This document shows positions 9,015 through 20,200 of a stretch of 64,000 bases of DNA, piece by piece; the stretch's first letter is position 1, and each line of letters opens with the position of its first letter. A model generated the notes under the pieces. The model worked only from the letters and a program-made list of their open reading frames with translations. It was not told the DNA's origin and did no database searches. This stretch comes from Ascarosepion bandense (Eukaryota > Mollusca > Cephalopoda > Sepiida > Sepiidae). Location of the stretch: NCBI GenBank assembly GCA_037127315.1, contig JBBBDQ010000446.1:82501-146500 (forward strand), read 5' to 3'. The translations under genes and the position numbers were made by a program.

Positions 9015-10458
9015 TCTTCCTTGGATGTGGCATATTTCTGTCTTTTCTACAAATATTTTCAGGGCAACTGCTCTGACGATATCTTTACCCCTGGCTCCTA
9101 GACTGCATGCATTTTGTTCTTCCTTGGATGTGGCATCTTTCTGTCTTTTCTACAAATATTTTCGGGGCAACTGCTCTGACGATATCTTTACCCTTGGCTC
9201 CTAGACTGCATGTATTTTCTTCTTCTTCCTTGGATGTGGCATCTTTCTGTGTTTTCTACAAATATTTTCAGGGCAACTGCTCTGACGATATCTTTACCCT
9301 TGGCTCCTAGACTGCATATTTTTTTTCTTCCTTGGATGTGGCATCTTTCTGTCTTTTCTACAAATATTTTCGGGGCAACTGCTCTGACGATATCTTTACC
9401 CCTGGCTCCTAGACTGCATGCATTTTGTTCTTCCTTGGATGTGGCATCTTTCTGTCTTTTCTACAAATATTTTCGGGGCAACTGCTCTGACGATATCTTT
9501 ACCCTTGGCTCCTAGACTGCATGTATTTTCTTCTTCTTCCTTGGATGTGGCATCTTTCTGTGTTTTCTACAAATATTTTCAGGGCAACTGCTCTGACGAT
9601 ATCTTTACCCTTGGCTCTTAGACTGCATATTTTTTTTCTTCCTTGGATGTGGCATCTTTCTGTCTTTTCTACAAATATTTTCGGGGCAACTGCTCTGACG
9701 ATATCTTTACCCCTGGCTCCTAGACTGCATGCATTTTGTTCTTCCTTGGATGTGGCATCTTTCTGTCTTTTCTACAAATATTTTCGGGGCAACTGCTCTG
9801 ACGATATCTTTACCCTTGACTCCTAGACTGCATGTATTTTCTTCTTCTTCCTTGGATGTGGCATCTTTCTGTCTTTTCTACAAATATTTTCAGGGCAACT
9901 GCTCTGACGATATCTTTACCCTTGGCTCCTAGACTGCATATATTTTTTCTTCCTTGGATGTGGCATCTTTCTGTCTTTTCTACAAATATTTTCAGGGCAA
10001 CTGCTCTGACGATATCTTTACCCTTGGCTCCTAGACTGCATATTTTTTTTTCTTCCTTGGATGTGGCATCTTTCTGTCTTTTCTACAAATATTTTCGGGG
10101 CAACTGCTCTGACGATATCTTTACCCTTGACTCCTAGACTGCATGTATTTTCTTCTTCTTCCTTGGATGTGGCATCTTTCTGTCTTTTCTACAAATATTT
10201 TCAGGGCAACTGCTCTGACGATATCTTTACTCTTGGCTCCTAGACTGCATATTTTTTTCTTCCTTGGATGTGGCATCTTTCTGTCTTTTCTACAAATATT
10301 TTCAGGGCAACTGCTCTGACGATATCTTTACCCTTGGCTCCTAGACTGCATATTTTTTTTCTTCCTTGGATGTGGCATCTTTCTGTCTTTTCTACAAATA
10401 TTTTCAGGGCAACTGCTCTGACGATATCTTTACCCTTGGCTCCTAGACTGCATGTATT
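9015..10458 (+). repeat. LINE-derived satellite, about 104-bp units in 311-bp trimers
   Basis: About 14 copies of a 100-107-bp unit beginning CTTCCTTGGATGTGGC. Three variants (linkers GCATTTTGTTC, GTATTTTCTTCTTC and ATATTTTTTTTC) cycle in order, giving a higher-order period of 311 bp: identical variants recur at 9107, 9418 and 9729. One frame reads SSLDVASFCLFYKYFRGNCS then DDIFTLGS. This corresponds to HRRNVASLCLFYKYFHGFCS then DELKSLMPP in the LINE ORF2 C-terminus at 30.35-30.43 kb. So the array is an expanded slice of that LINE, just upstream of the slice expanded at 2.9-4.2 kb. The 60-101 codon open frames are products of repetition. Confidence 0.92.
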
Positions 10459-10765
10459 TACACGTGCTACAAGATTGGCATTTAGGTTCTAACATTTTAC
10501 CGTCAAAATAACCCTAACCCTAACCCTAACCTCTACTATTCTATAAGTTTCTTTTTTTCAAACTTCTCGTGTGTGGAACTCCCTTCCGTTTGTTTGCTTT
10601 CCTTAATAGCTACAATCTCCAAGAGTTTACATTCAACATCATTTGCCATCACATCCATTTCTTAACCTTTCTTCGACATCTCCTGTACCTTGTTTTCTCT
10701 CAGCGTAACCGACTTGCACAATGGCGGCAGTTCTGTCTTTTGCTCGGGGTGAAATGTAAAAAAAT
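10459..10765 (+). mobile_element. Jockey/CR1-type LINE 3' remnant
   Basis: Continues the LINE after the array: TTTACACGTGCTACAAGATTGGC (Phe-Thr-Arg-Ala-Thr-Arg-Leu-Ala) , then TTTTACCGTCAAAAT, then VWNSLPFVCFPNSYNLQEFT, and a decayed 3' end TTTTGCTCGGGGTGAAATG near 10,738. It shows that the array grew inside a LINE copy. Confidence 0.8.
10511..10531. repeat. Interstitial telomere-like (CCCTAA)n
   Basis: About three and a half exact copies of the TTAGGG-type hexamer (read as CCCTAA) sit inside the LINE remnant, between ACCGTCAAAAT and CTCTACT. The equivalent place in the LINE at 17,150 reads AGGTGTAACCCCCACTTCTA, so local slippage of an AACCC-like stretch is the simplest origin. Confidence 0.85.
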
Positions 10766-10769
10766 GTAA

Positions 10770-11080
10770 AAATAAATAAAAAATGGCACAAATGACGCAT
10801 GTTCATTTTCGAGTTCATTACATGATGCTGCATATGTAAAATTCTAATTATCAATTTCTTGGTCGAATAATGACGAGTCACGAGAAATGGATAATCGTAA
10901 ACGATCGGCCCAATAGCTTGATGATGACGAACGACCTCAAACCTTTCGAAAACCAAATTTGCAGCGATAGAAGATTATGGTGAGAGTCTGGTGGTCTGCC
11001 AATGGCGCTGTCCATACAACTTTCGGCAATTTAACCAAACCATCAGTGCCAAGGTTTACAGCCAACAACATGTCTTTTAA
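10770..11080. other. Unassigned sequence
   Basis: Nothing recognised on either strand; a 105-codon minus frame here has no family resemblance that I can see. Confidence 0.3.
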
Positions 11081-11119
11081 TCATTTCACCAGAAGCAAGG
11101 CGGTATCGTCACGTCTATG
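11081..11119 (-). mobile_element. LINE 3' end fragment
   Basis: TTTAATCATTTCACC followed by AGCAAGGCGG is the reverse of the LINE 3' terminus (CCTTGCTCGGGGTGAAATGA) seen intact at 30,820. Confidence 0.7.
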
Positions 11120-11420
11120 CTGGGGGTTATAGTGATAGAAAACAAAGAGTATAGGAGTATAGGAGTATAGTGATAGAAAACAAAGAGTATAGGAGTATAG
11201 GAGTATAGTGATAGAAAACAAAGAGTATAGGAGTATAGGAGTATAGTGATAGAAAACAAAGAGTATAGAAGTATAGGAGTATAGTGATAGAAAACAAAGA
11301 GTATAGGAGTATAGGAGTATAGTGATAGAAAACAAAGAGTATAGGAGTATAGGAGTATAGTGATAGAAAACAAAGAGTATAGGAGTATAGGAGTATAGTG
11401 ATAGAAAACTAAGAGTATAG
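11120..11420. repeat. 38-bp minisatellite
   Basis: Eight copies of a 38-bp unit built from GAGTATAGGAGTATAG and TGATAGAAAACAAA, spaced exactly 38 bp apart from 11,134. It lies inside LINE 3' sequence. The long minus-strand open frames rich in Tyr-Ser-Tyr-Thr are by-products of the repeat. Confidence 0.95.
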
Positions 11421-11424
11421 GAGG

Positions 11425-11790
11425 TGTCAAAGAAAGGATTAAAATCTGGAGGGCATTCAAAGAGATAGAAGAAAACAAGTGACGTTGTATATAAATGTTT
11501 GGAGATTGTAGCTATCAGGGAAGAGAAAAGACTGGGTATTAAAGAAAGGATAAAAAATGAATGGGATTCAAGGGGATAGAAGATGGCAATTGACATTTCA
11601 TTTAAGTGTTTGCAGGTTGTAGCTATCAGGGAAGCAAGTAAATGAAAGGGAGTTCCACAGTCGTTAAGAGCGAGAAAAGAAAATGTTAAAGTGGAAAAGG
11701 TGGTTCCATTTAACTAATTTGACGGTAAAATTATGAGACCTAGACACCAATCTAGTAGCACGCTTAAATTCACGTGGTCGGGGCACCGAA
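11425..11790 (-). mobile_element. LINE C-terminal fragments, two tandem pieces
   Basis: GGAGATTGTAGCTATCAGGG and later GCAGGTTGTAGCTATCAGGG are two copies of the reverse of the LINE stretch encoding Ser-Tyr-Asn-Leu-Gln. The second continues through GAGTTCCACAG, ACGGTAAAATTATGAGACC and CTAGTAGCACG, i.e. back through the ORF2 C-terminus. Confidence 0.75.
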
Positions 11791-12411
11791 AAAAATTTTG
11801 TTCACCTAAATGCAATCAGCAATTTTCAGTCGACGAGATCCAATTTTGTTTCAGGACAATGCCCGGCCAAATTTTGTCAAGACAAGTCTGCAAAAGATCA
11901 CCGGCTTGGGAAAGGACATGTTGCTATACTCACCGTATCCACTGATCTTTTTCTCAATGACTCTTCAAGCATCTTAGCATTTTTATAAGAAAAACTAAAT
12001 TCCTCCCGAAAGAAGAGTCAGAAATTGCAATATAGATTCGTATTCTACGGCTTAACAATCCTCTGAAAGTTATTTAACCCAGAAACAGTAACCATCAATT
12101 AAAGTTACACCACTACCAATCATGGGTATATCATACACGATTTTGAAAATATCAAGTAATTAAAAAAATGAATCTTTATTTGAAATATTTTACATGAAAG
12201 CACTTCAAAATCTGTACTTTGAGTTAACATTAATAGGAACTGCAAAACATATTTAGCTAAGAAAATCAGGTACTGAAAATTTAATTAAATTGTAATTAAA
12301 ATGGCGTCATTTGCGCTGAGTACTATATACCCATGTTTAGTGTTCTTGGGTTAAAGCTAAAAAAAATAATTATACATTGTAAATTTTTTAGATAATGATT
12401 TAGCGATAGTA
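11791..12411. other. Unassigned AT-rich sequence
   Basis: No coding, RNA or repeat signature recognised. Confidence 0.4.
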
Positions 12412-12700
12412 GGTGCGTTGTAGCGCAGTGGATATCGGCTCAGAACGAAAAATCGGAGAGCCGAGTTCAAATTCAGTTGTATTCCTTGCATTCACTTACG
12501 CGCAAATAACCTTGGGAAAATTCGTCTCTCCACTTCAGTGATGGGTTAAATAACAGGACAGATTGGGTTCTATAGCCTTGGCTGGCAACCAATCTACCGG
12601 AGAAAGCAATTGCAACCAACTGCACAGTGAGTCATGTCTCTTTCGAGACATGATCGCCTAAGCGTGTATGACGTATAGCAATTAACTGACTAGTCTTACA
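12412..12700 (+). mobile_element. SINE-2, full copy
   Basis: GTGCGTTGTAGCGCAGTGG (A-box region), GAGTTCAAATTCAG (B-box), CATTCACTTACGCGC, ATGGGTTAAATAACAGGAC, GGCTGGCAACCAATCTACCG, then the hairpin CATGTCTC-TTTC-GAGACATG and TTAACTGACTAG. It is the cleanest complete example of this SINE in the window. Confidence 0.85.
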
Positions 12701-12734
12701 AGTCATACCTGGGATTACGAAGTGGCGGATTCAC

Positions 12735-13275
12735 ATCTAATAAGAATTTAATAAAAAAAGTAGAAATTGTAATGCAGAGAATCAATATTATATTCTAGCC
12801 GATATATAAACTGAACCCTCATTTTGTAGCCACGTTAGTTTCTATACATTTTTATTGCAGAGAATGTAAATAAATCTTAAAGACATACCTGTGTAGCTGA
12901 TCAGTATTTCCTTGATTGACTGATTTGTTTTCTATGGATTATCAAGAGACAACATATAATGTGTATATAAAATCAGGGATCAATACTATATTACATTGAT
13001 TACATAAAACGATCCTACACTTTGTGATAACAGTAATTCCTATACATTTATATTCCAGAGAATGTAAATAAATCTAAAAAACATACCTGTGTAGCTAATC
13101 AGTATTTCCTTGATTGACTGATTCGTTTTCTAAGGATTATCAAGAGACAAAAAATTATAACATGTATAAAAGGTGGGGGGTCAATTTTGTATTAGAATAA
13201 ATATATAAAAGGAACCCTCACTTTAGAGTGACGGTAGTTTCTATACATTACTATTCCAGAGAATGTAAATAAATC
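12735..13275 (+). repeat. 199-bp tandem units with palindromic MITE
   Basis: AGAGAATGTAAATAAATCT recurs near 12,860, 13,059 and 13,258 (period 199). Each unit has CCTTGATTGACTGATT and a foldback of the GGGATCAAT ... TGATCC type, clearest at 13,168-13,225 (GTGGGGGGTCAATT ... AGGAACCCTCACTTT). A further partial unit lies at 14,280-14,340. Confidence 0.8.
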
Positions 13276-13299
13276 TGTTATGGTTTATAAAATGGCGAG

Positions 13300-13885
13300 T
13301 TTTTTTTTTTTTTTAATCATTTCACCCCGAGCAAGGCGGAAACACCACTGATGTGCAGGGTCTGCATAAATGCAAAAAGATTAATTAGAAAAGAGTAAGA
13401 ATACAAACTAGTTAGAAAGGAACAATAGAAAGCTGAGAAAGCAGGTGGGATGACAGATACATAGGTGGAGAGAAAGGGATGGTTATACAGGGGTGGGGAG
13501 AGAGCTAGAGTCCAGTGGTTAGTAGATGAGTGTTGACTTTGCATTTAAATTTCTGGAGGTTGTAGCCGTCAGGAAAGCAAGAATACGGGAGCGAGTTCCA
13601 CAGGCGGGAAGTGCGAGAGAAGAAGCTGCAGGAGTAGAATTGTCGTCTGCATTTGGCTAACCTGACTGTGAATGGGTGAGACCCAGTTGCCAGTCTGGTT
13701 GCACGAGTAAACACCTGTTGAGGAGGCATTAGTGACTTAAGCTCGTCTGAACAGAAGCCATGAAAGTATTTATAGAACAGACAAAGGGAGGCCACATTTC
13801 GACGATGGGGAAGTGGCTGCAGTCGAGCCACCAGCTCAGTACCTATCACATTACAGACTCCCCTTTGGAGCCTGTCAAAACACTG
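13300..13885 (-). pseudogene. Jockey/CR1-type LINE ORF2 C-terminus, 5'-truncated
   Basis: Minus-strand frame reads DRLQRGVCNVIGTELVARLQ, then HRRNVASLCLFYKYFHGFCS, FTRATRLATGSHPFTVRLAK, RLWNSLPYSCFPDGYNLQKF and KCKVNTHLL. This is the region after the RT domain in Jockey/CR1-like ORF2 proteins. The 3' UTR ends in CCTTGCTCGGGGTGAAATGA plus an A tract (T run at 13,300-13,314). No RT or endonuclease domain remains. It is nearly identical to the 30.2-30.84 kb copy, so both inserted recently. Confidence 0.85.
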
Positions 13886-14279
13886 AGGAGAACGGCAGGG
13901 GCACCTGACCATGAGTGTTCTAAATATAGAAAAAGATAGACACACTGACGCCAAGAATTCAAAATTGGGCAGCAAAATAAGGAACCGTTTCTTTTTGTAG
14001 GAGTAGGAGTAAGAGTAGGAGTTCAGGACAATAGTTTTGTGTAGGAGGTTTGAAAAGAGGAAGACGCTAGTCAGTTAACCACTAGAGTCCAGAAGGGATA
14101 GGCTCGTTTACTACTAGCATCCCACAGTGAAGAGAATTTAGCTTGTCTGCTCCTGTATTCACATAAAATTTAAAGATTATAACTTGATGTAAAAACCTGA
14201 AGTTTCATAACAAAAATAAACATCATTAATTCAAGTTTGTGTTATCTTCTAATTATACCCAAACGAAGTAACACAACAA
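13886..14279. other. Unassigned, purine-rich in part
   Basis: Contains a short GGAGTAG/GAGTAAG-rich patch near 14,000. Otherwise nothing recognised. Confidence 0.35.
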
Positions 14280-14499
14280 ATCTAAAATATATTCCTGTGT
14301 AGCTAATCAGTATTTCATTGAGTTATCCGTTTTATATATTTTATTAAACCCTTGTAGGTTATTCAAAGCGAGGAAATATTGTTTTCCTATTCCAAGAATT
14401 TCTTTCTTCAGCGATAACTATTTAATTATAGAAGTTTTACTGATTAAGCTATAATTGGGGAAAATAGCTGCTTTCATGTCTTTCCCAAACATATTTATT

Positions 14500-15060
14500 T
14501 GACAAAATGCAACGGAGAATCTGTAATGTGATAGATCCCGACTTGCCCGCTCAAACACAGTCACTTTCTCACCGGCACAATGTGGCTTCCATGCGTCTCT
14601 TCTACAAATACTTTCACGGCTACTGATCCGATGTACTTAGCTCAATGGTGACCCCTACATAGGAATTTACTCAAGCACAAGGTTAGCAACTAAGTCCCAT
14701 CATTTTACTGTGAAACCAACAAATTGTAAATGCAAGTTCTACTCCAACAGCTTCTTTTCTCGCACTTCCTTCCCGTGAAATTCTCTTCCGTTTAATTGCT
14801 TCCCCGACAGCTATAATCTCGAAGAATTTAAATGGAAAGTCAATAGTCATCTCCTATCTCACTAACCTGCATCCTCTCTCTCATGCTCCTTTCTCTGTCC
14901 ACTCCATTCTCCTCAGTATTCGCATCCTTTTCTTACTCACATCCTGACACGCCTTATAATCTGTCACTGTTTTTCCTAACTTTCCTCCTATGTAACCCCC
15001 TGCAAAACAGTGGCAGTAAAATGCCTTTCTTGGGGTGACATGATTATTTAAAAAATTCTA
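14500..15060 (+). pseudogene. Decayed Jockey/CR1-type LINE 3' region
   Basis: AACGGAGAATCTGTAATGTG, CTCACCGGCACAATGTGGC, CTACAAATACTTTCACGG, then TCTCGCACTTCC and GACAGCTATAATCTCGAAGA follow the ORF2 C-terminus in order with frameshifts. The 3' end is CTTTCTTGGGGTGACATGATT at about 15,028. Confidence 0.8.
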
Positions 15061-15265
15061 TTATGATGTGGATATAAAGTGGAGGATCAATTTTACATTA
15101 TAATTAATATATAAACTGATCCCTCACTTTATGGTCACAGTCATCCTTCTATTACCCACATCCTGACACCCCTTATAATCTGTCACTGTTTTTCATAAAT
15201 TTCCTCTCATGTAATCCCCTGCAAGACAGTGGCAGTAAAATGCTTTTCTTGGGTCGATATTATAA
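15061..15265 (+). repeat. Duplicated LINE 3' end with palindromic MITE
   Basis: After the first LINE terminus a foldback (AAGTGGAGGATCAATTTT ... AAACTGATCCCTCACTTTAT) is followed by a second LINE 3' end finishing in CTTTTCTTGGGTCGATAT. This is the same composite as at 39.2-40.4 kb. Confidence 0.8.
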
Positions 15266-15354
15266 AATGAAGTGTATATATGAATTCACTGGATTGGAAC
15301 ACGGCTCTCTGATCAACAATTTCTAGATATTTGTGGATAATGGCTCGTAATATA

Positions 15355-15378
15355 TCTAAACTTATTTATAAATAGAAA

Positions 15379-15427
<49 letters not shown>

Positions 15428-16108
15428 GTGTGTGTGTGTATCCGTTACCTATAGACTCCGAAACGGCTAAACCGATTTTTTGAAAATTTACACAGTTGTA
15501 CTATAAGCATCTGCGAGTGTTCTTAGGTTTTGTCTCAAGGTACACCCGATAAATATCGAAAATCGATAATCGAAAAAATCGGGTTATAGAAGGAGTGATT
15601 TGATTTTAAACAAATTTAATACACTCATAGACAAAGACATAAGAAACGATATTCAGAAGTTTCAAGGTTGCAGTTCTTACAATAGTGCAGAAAATCGATA
15701 ATATATTTATATATATAAAAAAGGCAAGATGATTGTGTGTGTACGTGTTTATCTGCGTGGATGTCTGTACTTTTTCAGCTCTTTTATTTTAGTTTTTGCT
15801 TCGGCTTTGGCTCTAAGTAGGTATAATTGTAGTTCTTAGTCTCAGCCATGATACCATTTACTCACAGGACTTATTTAGCCTTCAAAATTCAGTTTAAGAC
15901 GAAAAAATTCATTTGATATCGATACCAGGAAATCAAGATCTGATTTACATCCTTTCATTTTTTTTTCAGTTTTCGGTTTCGCTTTAACTGGAAACAACTA
16001 TTGCTTTTTAGTCTTTCGTACCAACGTCAAAAGAGTCTGAGCTCCAGGACCATGGATTAGTTTTAATGCTTTCATTCCACCCGAGCAACGCCGGGCTATC
16101 CTGCTAGT
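15355..16108 (+). mobile_element. Non-autonomous Helitron-like element
   Basis: A 754-bp element starting TCTAAACTTATTTATAAAT and ending CTAG, lying between an A (15,354) and a T (16,109). Near the 3' end the GC-rich short hairpin CCCG-AGCAACGC-CGGG lies 8 nt before CTAG. TC start, 3' hairpin plus CTRR end and A/T insertion site are the classical Helitron rules. It holds a (GT)n run at 15,381-15,440 and no protein. Copies at 26,877, 33,045 (minus) and 41,775 share both ends. Confidence 0.75.
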
Positions 16109-16725
16109 AATGATGTATTGCGAACCATTATCCATTACGCTTCTTGTACATGCTTTCTTACAGGACCTTGAATTTCCAACCGGTTACCCATCTAGGTAGA
16201 AACTAGTCTCGAAATTACTTAACTTCTGTGATCATATGAGAACTGGCGTTTCAATGCAAAGTTACCCTAAGAGTTTTCTCGTAAACAACGTTAAATAATG
16301 GCAGAAATATTCAGTGTTCTTATTTATTTTAATTTAAATTGTTTATAAAACTGGAAATAATTTTCCGAACAATCTAATAAAATTGTAAACTACTTCTTTA
16401 TTCAGAGAAATACGTTTGCAATAATAATACGCCTATTAATATTACACACACCAAATGTTAATTAACTGTATGCCTTCATAGAGCGAATACTATGAGCTGG
16501 GATATAATTGCATGCCTCAATCACCTGCAGATGCGCAAGTCATGGTCTTTCTGTACGAATGTGGCATTGTCCCATATAGGTTAATAGTTCTGGGGAACAT
16601 TTCTTGTGATCGTGCCAATTCGGAAAGTAATTGGATATCTTACATCTTACAGATCATGTTTGGTATTATGGGCTTTCACTTGGAGGGCGTTATCCTCTGG
16701 ATTATTTGACTACCTTTCTGGACAT
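16109..16725. other. Unassigned sequence
   Basis: AT-rich, with no convincing coding or repeat signal. Confidence 0.35.
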
Positions 16726-16729
16726 AGAA

Positions 16730-17252
16730 GCCGCACAGTTTGCTTATTCGGCCTCTCTTCTTCAGCCGACCTCATGTTGGACGACGACATCGAATCAATA
16801 GCTACATCTACCTTTAAGAATGTTAGGTTAGCGCGTCAGACCAGGAAGCTTTTCTCGCCAGAAACCATCTTGCATATTCATAAATCAAACATTCGCTCGT
16901 GTATTGAATACTTTTTGCGGCCCTGCTATTTATTTCGGGGTTCTCGACAAAATCTAAAGGAGGACCTGCAGTAATCGATCCCGATTTGGCAGCTTGACTT
17001 CAGTCACTCTCGCACCGACGGGATGTGGTTTCCCTCTGTCTTTTTTTACAAATATTTTCACTGCTTCTGCCCTGACCAACGTATTTCCCTGATGCCCTGG
17101 AATCATGAATTTACTCGTTATACTAGATTGGCAACTAGTTCCCATATTTTTACCGTCAAAATATTTAGGTGTAACCCCCACTTCTACTAGTTTTTTTCTC
17201 ACTTCTCGCCTGTGGAACTTCTTCCTTATACTTGCCTCCCTGATACCTTCGA
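16730..17252 (+). pseudogene. Jockey/CR1-type LINE ORF2 C-terminal fragment, left part
   Basis: Encodes IHKSNIRSCIEYFLRPCY preceded by ARQTRKLFSPETILH, matching the ORF2 region before the piece at 30.2 kb (KSTIRPCMEYCCHLWSG). It then runs through degraded versions of the His-Arg-Arg, Thr-Arg-Leu-Ala and Trp-Asn-Ser blocks, ending at CTTGCCTCCCTGATA. The LINE resumes at 22,237 beyond the mariner derivative, so this copy was the older resident. Confidence 0.8.
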
Positions 17253-20200
17253 GGGTCATTCAATAAATAAGGTGAATTTTTCGGTATAAAGACTTCTACG
17301 AGGGTCATTCAATAAATAAGGTGAATTTTTCGGTATAAAGACTTCTACGAGGGTCATTCAATAAATAAGGTGAATTTTTCGGTATAAAGACTTCTACGAG
17401 GGTCATTCAATAAATAAGGTGAATTTTTCGGTATAAGGACTTCTACGAGGGTCATTCAATATATAAAGTGAATTTTTCGGTATAAGGACTTCTACGAGGG
17501 TCATTCAATAAATAAGGTGAATTTTTCGGTATAAAGACTTCTACGAGGGTCATTCAATAAATAAGGTGAATTTTTCGGTATAAGGACATCTACGAGGGTC
17601 ATTCAATAAATAAAGTGAATTTTTCGGTATAAGGACTTCTACGAGGGTCATTCAATAAATAAGGTCAATTTTTCGGTATAAAGACTTCTACGGTCATTCA
17701 ATAAATAAGGTGAATTTTTCAGGTATAAGGACATCTCTACGAGGGTCATTCAATAAAGTAAGTGAATTTTTCGGTATAAGGACTTCTACGAGGGTCATTC
17801 AATAAATAAGGTGACTTTTCTAGTATAAGGACACCTGCAGAGATTATTCAATAAATAAGGTAAACTTCGGTATAAGGACTTCTGCCAGGTCATTCAATAA
17901 ATAAGGTGAATTTTTCGGTATAAGGACTTCTACGAGGTCAATTTCAATAAATAAGGTGAATTTTTCGGTATAAGGACTTCTACGAGGTCATTCAATAAAT
18001 GTGATATTTTTTCGTTTTAAGGACTTCTACGAGGGTCATTCAATAAATATGGTGTATTTTTCGGTATAAGGACTTCTACGGGGTCATTCAGTAATAGGAA
18101 GTCGTTTTCAGTGGCAAGGACTTCTACGAGGTCATTCAATGATAAGGTGAATTTTTCGGTATAAGGACTTCTACGAGATCCCATTCAACCGTAATTGAAT
18201 TTTTCGGTATAGGACTTCTACAGGGGTCATTCAATAAATGTGGTGTATTTTTCGGTATAAGGACTTCTACGAGGGTCATTCATCTAAATATGGTGTATTT
18301 TTCGGTATAAGGCTTCTACGAGGGTCATTCAATAAATAAGTGAATTTTTCGGTGTAAGGACTTCTACGGGGTCATTCAATAAACCGAATTGAATTGTCGA
18401 TATCAGGACTTTTGAGGGTCATTCAATAAATATGGTGTATTTTTCGGTATAAGGACTTAAAGGTCATTCAATAAATATGGTGTATTTTTCAGGTATAAGA
18501 CTTTGAGGGTCATTCAATAAATAAGGTGAATTTTTCGGTATAAGGACTTCTACGAGGGTCATTCAATAAATATGGTGTATTTTTCGGTATAAGGACTTCT
18601 ACGAGGGTCATTCAATAAATAAGGTGAATTTTTCGGTATAAGGACTTTACGAGGGTCATTTCAATAAATATAGTCCTGTTTTTCGGTATAAGGACTTCTA
18701 CGAGGGTCATTCAATAAATATGGTGTATTTTTTGGTATAAGGACTACGAGGTCATTCAATAAATAAAGGTGAATTTTTCCGAGCCTTGGAACCTACAGGG
18801 TCATTCAATAATATGGTGTATTTTCGGTATAAGGACTTCTACGAGGGTCATTCAATAAATATGGTGTATTTTTCGGTATAAGGACTTCTACGAGGGTCAT
18901 TCAATAAATAAGGTGAATTTTTTCGGTATAAGGACTTCTACGAGGTCATTCAATAAATAAGAGTGAATTTTTCGGTATAAGGACTTCACGAGGTCATTCA
19001 ATAAATAAATTGAATTTTTCGGTATAAGGACTTCCTACGAAGTTAATTTCAATAAATAAGGTAGATTTTTCGGTATAAGGACTTCTACGAGGGTCATTCA
19101 ATAAATAGGGTGAATTTTTCGGTATAAGGACTTCTACGAGGGTCATTCAATAAATATGTGAATTGTATTTTTCGTGGAATTTCTGAAAGTCATTCAATAA
19201 ATAGTGTATTTTTTCGGTATAAAAACTTCTACGAGGGTCATTCAATAAATAAGGTGAATTTTTCGGTATAAGGACTTCTACGAGGGTCATTCAATAAATA
19301 AAGTGAATTTTTCGGTATAAGGACTTCTACGAGGGTCATTCAATAAATAAGGTGAATTTTTCGGTATAAGGACTTCTACGAGGGTCATTCAATAAATAAA
19401 GTGAATGTTTCGGTATAAGGACTTCTACGAGGGTCATTCAATAAATAAGGTGAATTTTTCGGTATAAGGACTTCTACGAGGGTCATTCAATAAATAAGGT
19501 GAATTTTTCGGTATAAGGACTTCTACGAGGGTCATTCAATAAATAAAGTGAATTTTTCGGTATAAGGACTTCTACGAGGGTCATTCAATAAATAAGGTGA
19601 ATTTTTCGGTATAAGGACTTCTACGAGGGTCATTCAATAAATAAAGTGAATTTTTCGGTATAAGGACTTCTACGAGGGTCATTCAATAAATAAGGTGAAT
19701 TTTTCGGTATAAGGACTTCTACGAGGGTCATTCAATAAATATGGTGTATTTTTCGGTATAAGGACTTCTACGAGGGTCATTCAATAAATATGGTGTATTT
19801 TTCGGTATAAGGACTTCTACGAGGGTCATTCAATAAATAAGGTGAATTTTTTGGTATAAGGACTTCTACGAGGGTCATTCAATAAATAAAGTGAATTTTT
19901 CGGTATAAGGACTTCTACGAGGGTCATTCAATAAATAAGGTGAATTTTTCGGTATAAGGACTTCTACGAGGGTCATTCAATAAATAAGGTGAATTTTTCG
20001 GTATAAGGACTTCTACGAGGGTCATTCAATAAATAAAGTGAATTTTTCGGTATAAGGACTTCTACGAGGGTCATTCAATATATAAAGTGAATTTTTCGGT
20101 ATAAGGACTTCTACGAGGGTCATTCAATATATAAAGTGAATTTTTCGGTATAAGGACTTCTACGAGGGTCATTCAATAAATAAAGTGAATTTTTCGGTAT

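Noticed and set aside
9107..10492. Chain of 60-101 codon open frames with PWMWHLSVFSTNIF repeats as a repeat protein
   Set aside because: The frame shifts between units (311 bp is not a multiple of 3) and the true source is the LINE ORF2 read in another frame.
11081..11596. 171-codon minus frame rich in Tyr, Ser and Leu as a membrane protein
   Set aside because: It is the translation of the 38-bp minisatellite and of antisense LINE sequence.
17680..19250. Irregular satellite units as a distinct functional block
   Set aside because: The pattern of random small indels is better explained by consensus errors in the array interior.
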